Below are positions 57,101-63,100 of a DNA stretch of 64,000 nt, piece by piece. The notes beneath the pieces are model-generated. The model saw nothing but the letters and a program-made list of their open reading frames with translations, had not been told where the DNA came from and ran no database searches. A program made the position numbers and the translations under genes. How positions within the stretch are numbered: position 1 is the first letter of the stretch; every line of letters starts with the position of its first letter. The stretch comes from Streptomyces microflavus (GTDB lineage Bacteria > Actinomycetota > Actinomycetes > Streptomycetales > Streptomycetaceae), in the NCBI RefSeq assembly GCF_014650075.1, contig NZ_BMUG01000013.1:124001-188000 (forward strand), written 5' to 3'.

Positions 57101-60100
57101 CTACCAGGACAACTGGGGCCGTTACTGGAACGTCCACCCGCTCACCGAGCAGGAGCTGCGCGAGCACGTCGCCCGCGACGGCCGCTTCCCCGACGAGCAC
57201 GCCCAGGAGGTGCTGGACGCCGATACCCCCGCCCCCGCGCTCAACTCCGCCCCGTCCGGGGGCCGGGCGGTCCCGACCGGGCCGGACGCGGATCTCGACA
57301 CGGCCTGGGAGGAGCACCGTCGGGCGCGGAGCGCGTTCGGTGCGGCGGCGGTCGGTGGTTCCCCCGAGGCCCTTGCTGAAGTCGACCGCGCGCGAGGGCT
57401 GTTGGAGCAGGCCGAGCAGCGGCTGTGGGCCCTGGGGGTCGCTCCGGACGCGCTGGGCGCCGCCCGGACCGCCGATGACGACCAGGGCGACGCCACCGGA
57501 CCTCTCACGCCGGCCCCGGCCGTGTCCCGGGACACCGAACAGCGGCGCTACATCGCGGAACAGCTCACCGCCGACGACCTGCCTCCTGCCCCCGCGCCCC
57601 CGGGCGCGGAGGAGACCGTCGGATCGGACGAGCTGCGCGAGGCGGGCGCCACGCACTCCCCGGGGCTGCGCGCCGAGATGATGCTGCGTGGTGACGGCCG
57701 GCTGCCCGCCGGCGCACTCTCCCCGCTGGACCTGGCCCGGGTACGCCTGGTCCGGGCCGACGACGGAACGCAGGCCCTCGACGCGGTGGCGGCGAGCGTG
57801 GCCCGTCGGCTGTGGGCCGGGACGTACGCCGACGTCCGGGACGCAGCCCCCGAGGGCCGGGACGCCACGGAGACCGCCCGCGCCTGGTCGGCCGCCGTAG
57901 CCCTGGTGCTGCCGCCCGAACCGCACCCGGTACTCGCCGATTCCCGGTACGCCGGTGGGGCCTTCCGCGACGCGGTGCGCCGGGTCGCCGGTCATCTGCT
58001 GGCGGCGGAGGCCGGTGCCGAGGGCGTACGGGCTTCCGCCGCGGAGCTGGCCGACACCCTGCGTACCGGACTGGGCCTGGCACCGCGCTGGACGGTGCCC
58101 GTGGGCGGGCCCACGGCCGGGGAAGCCGCGCCGGGACGGCCCGCGCTCCAGTCCCGGCCGGGGGGCGACATGCCGGATCTGGACATGCCCGACCTGGACC
58201 TCGGCCAGGATCCCGCTCAAGGCCCGCTCCCGGACATGGGCGTGGACATGGACATGGATCTGGACCTGAGCGGTCTCGATTTGCCCGACGCCTTCCCCTC
58301 CGCCCTGGACAGCCTCGACCTGGATGCTTTGGACGCCCTGGCAGGCATCGACGCCCTGGGTGATCTGGGTGATCCGGGTGACCTCCCCGACTTCGACTTC
58401 AGCTTCGGCCTGCCCGCGCCCGTACCCATCGGTCCGGGCGTGGGCGGCGGGCAGCCGGTGTACGCCGTGCCCGCCGCCCCGCCCGCCCGGCCGCTCACCA
58501 CGCTGCCCGCGCTGACCCTCGTACCGTTCGCGCCGCAGACCACCGGAACCGCCGACAGCGCCGAGCGCGGGGTGGAGCGGCTGGCCCACCAGGTCGCGCG
58601 GACCGCGCTGCGCAACCGGCGCAACCGGGTGCCGCTGCCCAGGATCGACATCGCCGGATACGGCGCCGACGCGCGGGGCGCCGGGACCGCGCGCGACCGG
58701 GACCAGGCCGCCCAGGCCCAGGGCGACCTGAGGGCGCGGGCCGCCCGCGACCTGTTCGTACGCCATCTCGACCACGCCCTGCGCACCCTTCAGGCGGGCC
58801 TGCCCGCCGGGGCCACGCCCCTGCGGCCGCAGGACTTCACCATCACCGCGCGGGGCCGGAGCCGGGTGCCGGGACAGGGCGCCTCCGTGGCCCCGACCGG
58901 GCAGATCGGCCGGGAGGAGCTGGGCCGCCAGGCCACCATCGGTGTCACGTCACCGCGTCACGCCGCCGCCCTGGACGCCTTGGACGCGCTGCGGCGCACC
59001 GACCCGGCCCTGCGCTCCGGGCCCCTGGACGTGGACGCCGTCGCCCGCCGGATCTGGCACCTGGCGCCGTCCGTGCTCGTCGACCCGGAGATGCGGCGCG
59101 ACCTGTACACGCTGACCGGCCGGGCCGTCGCCGCCGGCCGGGCCACCGGTCTGGCCGCGCTCACCGCCTTCCACCTGGAGGAGCATGGCCTGCTCGCGGA
59201 CGACCGCGCCCGGCACGTGACGGCCGGCGGCAACCGGGTGCCGGGCCTGAACTGGACCGGCACCGCGACCGCCGAGCTCGACACCCTCTTCGTGGACCGG
59301 CTCACCACCGGCCCCACGGGCGCACCCGCCCCCACCGGGAACGCGGACGTGGCGCCGTGGCCGTGGGACCCGGCCCCGTACCCGGTGCTGGCGGACGGCA
59401 GCCACGACCGGGTGACGGCCCAACTGCCGGACGGCACCACCTGGGAGCTGGACGCCGACGAGTTCGCCGAGCTGGTCGCCGCCGACCTGACCCGCCACCC
59501 GCTGCCCGAGCACGCCCCGATCGTGCTGGCCGTGCCGTCGGCGGGCGACCGCTACCTGGAGCTGCCCCGCAAGCTCGCCGAGCGCACCGGCCGCACTGTC
59601 TGGGTCCACAGCGGCCTGGCGCAGCGCAACCCCGACCCGACCGCGACGAGCACCGTCGCCGTGCTCCACCGGGACGGCCTGCCGGACGGCACCTGGCTCC
59701 CGGTCCGCCCCGGCCTGGCGCCGGACCCCGACGACGACGCCCCGGCCTGGCACCGCGAGGTGCTGACCCAGCCCATCGTCAGCTCCCGGACCGGGGAGCA
59801 GACCGGGCGCAGCTTCCACCGGCCCGCCGAACTCGTCGGGGAGCGCGAGAGTTACCGCGACCTCGACCACATGTCCTTCTACGTCCACTGGGACGCCGCG
59901 ACCAACACGTACTCCGGCAAGCTGCCGATGCGGGACCCCGGCCCGGCGGACAAGGCGTACCGGCTGGCGGGCCACGGGCTGCCGGGCGGGCTGTCCCTGC
60001 CGCTGGCCGACGGCTCCAGCCGGACCGTGGACCGGGACGAGGCGGCCGGGTGGCTGCGGCGGCGCAAGAGCCTGTCGAGCCTGCCGCAGGACCACTGGGT

Positions 60101-63100
60101 CGACCTGGTGATCTGCCACTCCGGGGCCCCGGGGCAGGGCTCCGCGCAGGACGTCTCCCAGCTCGACGGGGTCCTGCCCGCGCCGTTCACCGCCGATCCG
60201 CTCAGCGACGACGCCCTCTCCCTCGGCCAGCACCTGGCCAACCGGCTCCGGCGCACGACCCGCCTGTCGTACTCCTCCCAGGGCGTGGTCAGGTTCGGCG
60301 ACGGCCCGGTGCGGGTGCTGGCCACCGATGCCCAGGGCCGCCCCTGGTGGTGGGAGACCAGCCGTCCGGAACCGGACGACGCGGAACTCGACCGGCTGGC
60401 GGAGCAGGCCGGATTCCAGGGCGGGCCGTCCCCGCGCGTGCGCTCCGAACTGCTGCGAGTGGTCCGTGCGTTGAAGCTGGTCGTCGGCCCCGACGTGCAG
60501 GTGGCCGACGACTTCCCGGCGCTGGTCGCCGGGGCCGCCGCGGTCGTCAACATGTGGTTCACCGACCCGGAACTCCAGCCCACCGGCCCGTTCTGGCCGC
60601 AGCTGCTCAGCCAGGTGATCGCGGCGCACCCCCTCGCGGCGCACCCCCTCGCGGCGCACCCCCTCGCGGCGCACCCCCTCGCGGCGGGCGGCGTGGACGG
60701 GGACGTCACCCGCCAGGTGCTGGCCGAGGCGGCGAAGGCGTGGCGGAACTCGGGCGGCTCGCTGCCGGTGAGCGGCTTCGTCCCCCTCCCGCAGTTGCGT
60801 ACGGCGGCGGCCTGGCTCTCCGACTCGGCGGCGGTGGACCGGGCGGCCGTCGACGCGCTGCGGCTCACCGACCCCGCCGACGCCCCCGCGCACCGGACCC
60901 GGATGTTCTGGGCGAGGGTCCGCGCCGAGGAGACCCTGCCCGGCCCCGGACCGGCCGCCGACCTGCTGACCGTACGTGCCCTCCGCCTCGACCAGGACGC
61001 CCAAGTGGACGACGCCCTGCGCGACCGGGCCCGCGCGCTGCTCACCCGGGGCTTCGCGGCGGGCCGGAACATGGCCGACCCGGACGTGGTGGGCGCGTAC
61101 GCGGTCGAGGCGGCCGGTGCCCTCGCTGCGCCCGCGCTGCTCACCACCGTGGGCGCGGCGTTCGGCTCCGGCAGGGACTGGCGCGGCCTCGGCACCCTGC
61201 TGCCCCGGCTGGACGGCTTCCGGGTCGCGGACACGACGGTGGACGCGCCGTGGGCCGGACAGGACGCGGACGGCAAGGACCGGCCGGTGCCCTACGCCGT
61301 ACGGGCTTCGGTGGACCTGGAGGACAGCAGCCGCGTCCAGGTGACCGTGGGCGCGGCCACCCACCGGCTGTCGGCCGCGGAGTTCGCCGAACTGCTCTCC
61401 TCCGACGCCGACTTGCTGGGTATCCAGTCCGCCACGCCGGTCCTGCTGCTGCTCGACGGGCTCAGCGGCCCCACCCCGGAGCTCGCCGAGACCGTCGCCC
61501 GCAGGCTCGGCCGGCCCGTGTGGTGGAGCACCTCCCCGGTCGAGCTGTCCGCCCCGGACGCCGCCGAGGGCGAACTCCCCGTGCTGGCCCCCGATCTCTT
61601 CTCTGCGGCCCGACCCAGCGCCACGGACTGGCGGTTCACTGCTCCATCCGTCCCCGACCTGGGTACGCAGACGGTGCCGGCCACACCGGCGCCGGGCCCC
61701 GGTGCACCGACACCGGCCACCAACAGCGCCCCGACCGCCGGGACCCGTACCCCGCAGGGCACCGCCCCGGCGGAACCGGAGCCCATCGAGCAGGGCGCCG
61801 AGCAAGGCATCACCCCGGCTCCGGCCGCACCGGAGCCGATCACCACGGCCCCCGCCGACAACGCCCCGAACTCGGCCCGGAACCAGCGCAGTTCCGTCGG
61901 CGACCCCATGGAGGGCGTCGAGTCCACCTCCGTACCGACGGCCCCCACCGCCCCCGCGCTCCCCGCCGTCCCCGTCGCCCCCGCCTCGGTGAGGGCCCTG
62001 CAACCGCTGCCGCCCCGGACCCTCGTGGCGTACGGGCGGGACGAGACGAGCCCCTCCGCGCAGGGGGACCGGACCCTGGAGCTGCTCGCCGCCCAGGTGG
62101 CGGCCACCGGTCTGCGCAACCGGCGGGCCGGCGCGTCCCTGCCCCGTGTGGAGGTCACCGGCTACGGTGCCGACATCCGCCCCGACCGGCCGTCGACCGG
62201 TTCGCCCGCGAGGCGACGGGCCACCACCGCGCGCCACCGCTTCACCCGGCTGCTGGCGAGCGAACTGGAGCGGCTGCAACGGGATCTGCCGGCCGACGCA
62301 CCCCGCCTGACCGCCCAGGAGTTCGCCGTCGTCGTCAAGGCCATGGCGCGCGTGCCCGCCGACTGGGTGGGCACCGGTGCCCTCGCCCAGGTGACCCGCG
62401 CCGAGCTGGGCCGCCAGGCGACCATCGTCCTCCACCAGCCGCCGGACGCGGTGGCGGTGCAGAAGCTCGACTCCCTGCGCCGCCGCGACCGTGCGCTGCG
62501 GGACCGGCCGCTCGATGTGGACGCCATCGCCCGCCGCGTCCTGCACCTGGACCCCGGGGCAACCGTCCAACAGCACACCAGGCAGGAGCTGTTCGGTCTG
62601 GTGGGCCGGGCCGCGGCGGCCGGCCGGGCGACGGGTTTCCCGGCGCTGGCCGCGTACCACCTGTCCGAGCTGGGGGTGACCGCGCCGGGCCGCGCCCAGC
62701 ACTTCACCGTGGGCGGCAGCCGGGTGCCGGGCCTCAACTGGGGCACGAGCGACGTCATCGGACTCGACACCACCCAGGGCGACCTGCTGGAGGCCGACCC
62801 CGCCGGCGGCTACGACGTCCTCAGCACCTCACCGACCCCCTGGCCGAGCTCCACGACGCCCTACGTGGTGGCCGCGGAAGGCGGGCCCGACCGGGTGGAG
62901 GCACGGCTTCCGGACGGCACTGTACGGGAGTTGGGCGTCGAGGAGTTCGTTGAGCTGGTCGCGGCCGACCTGGCCCGCGAGGCGCTGCCGCCCGGCACAC
63001 CCGTCGTGCTCGCCGTACCGTTCGCCGCCGACGGCTACCTCGACCTGCCCCGCAGGCTCGCCGACCGTACGGGCCGGACGGTGTGGGCACACAGCGGCCG

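Noticed and set aside
42309..58775. Minus-strand open frame of 5,488 codons
   Set aside because: It is the exact antisense of the giant plus-strand gene; its length comes from the high third-position GC of that gene, its translation is Arg/Gly/Val-rich without recognisable domains, and it has no RBS.
58950..62702. Minus-strand open frame of 1,250 codons
   Set aside because: Another antisense shadow of the giant gene, with the same atypical composition.
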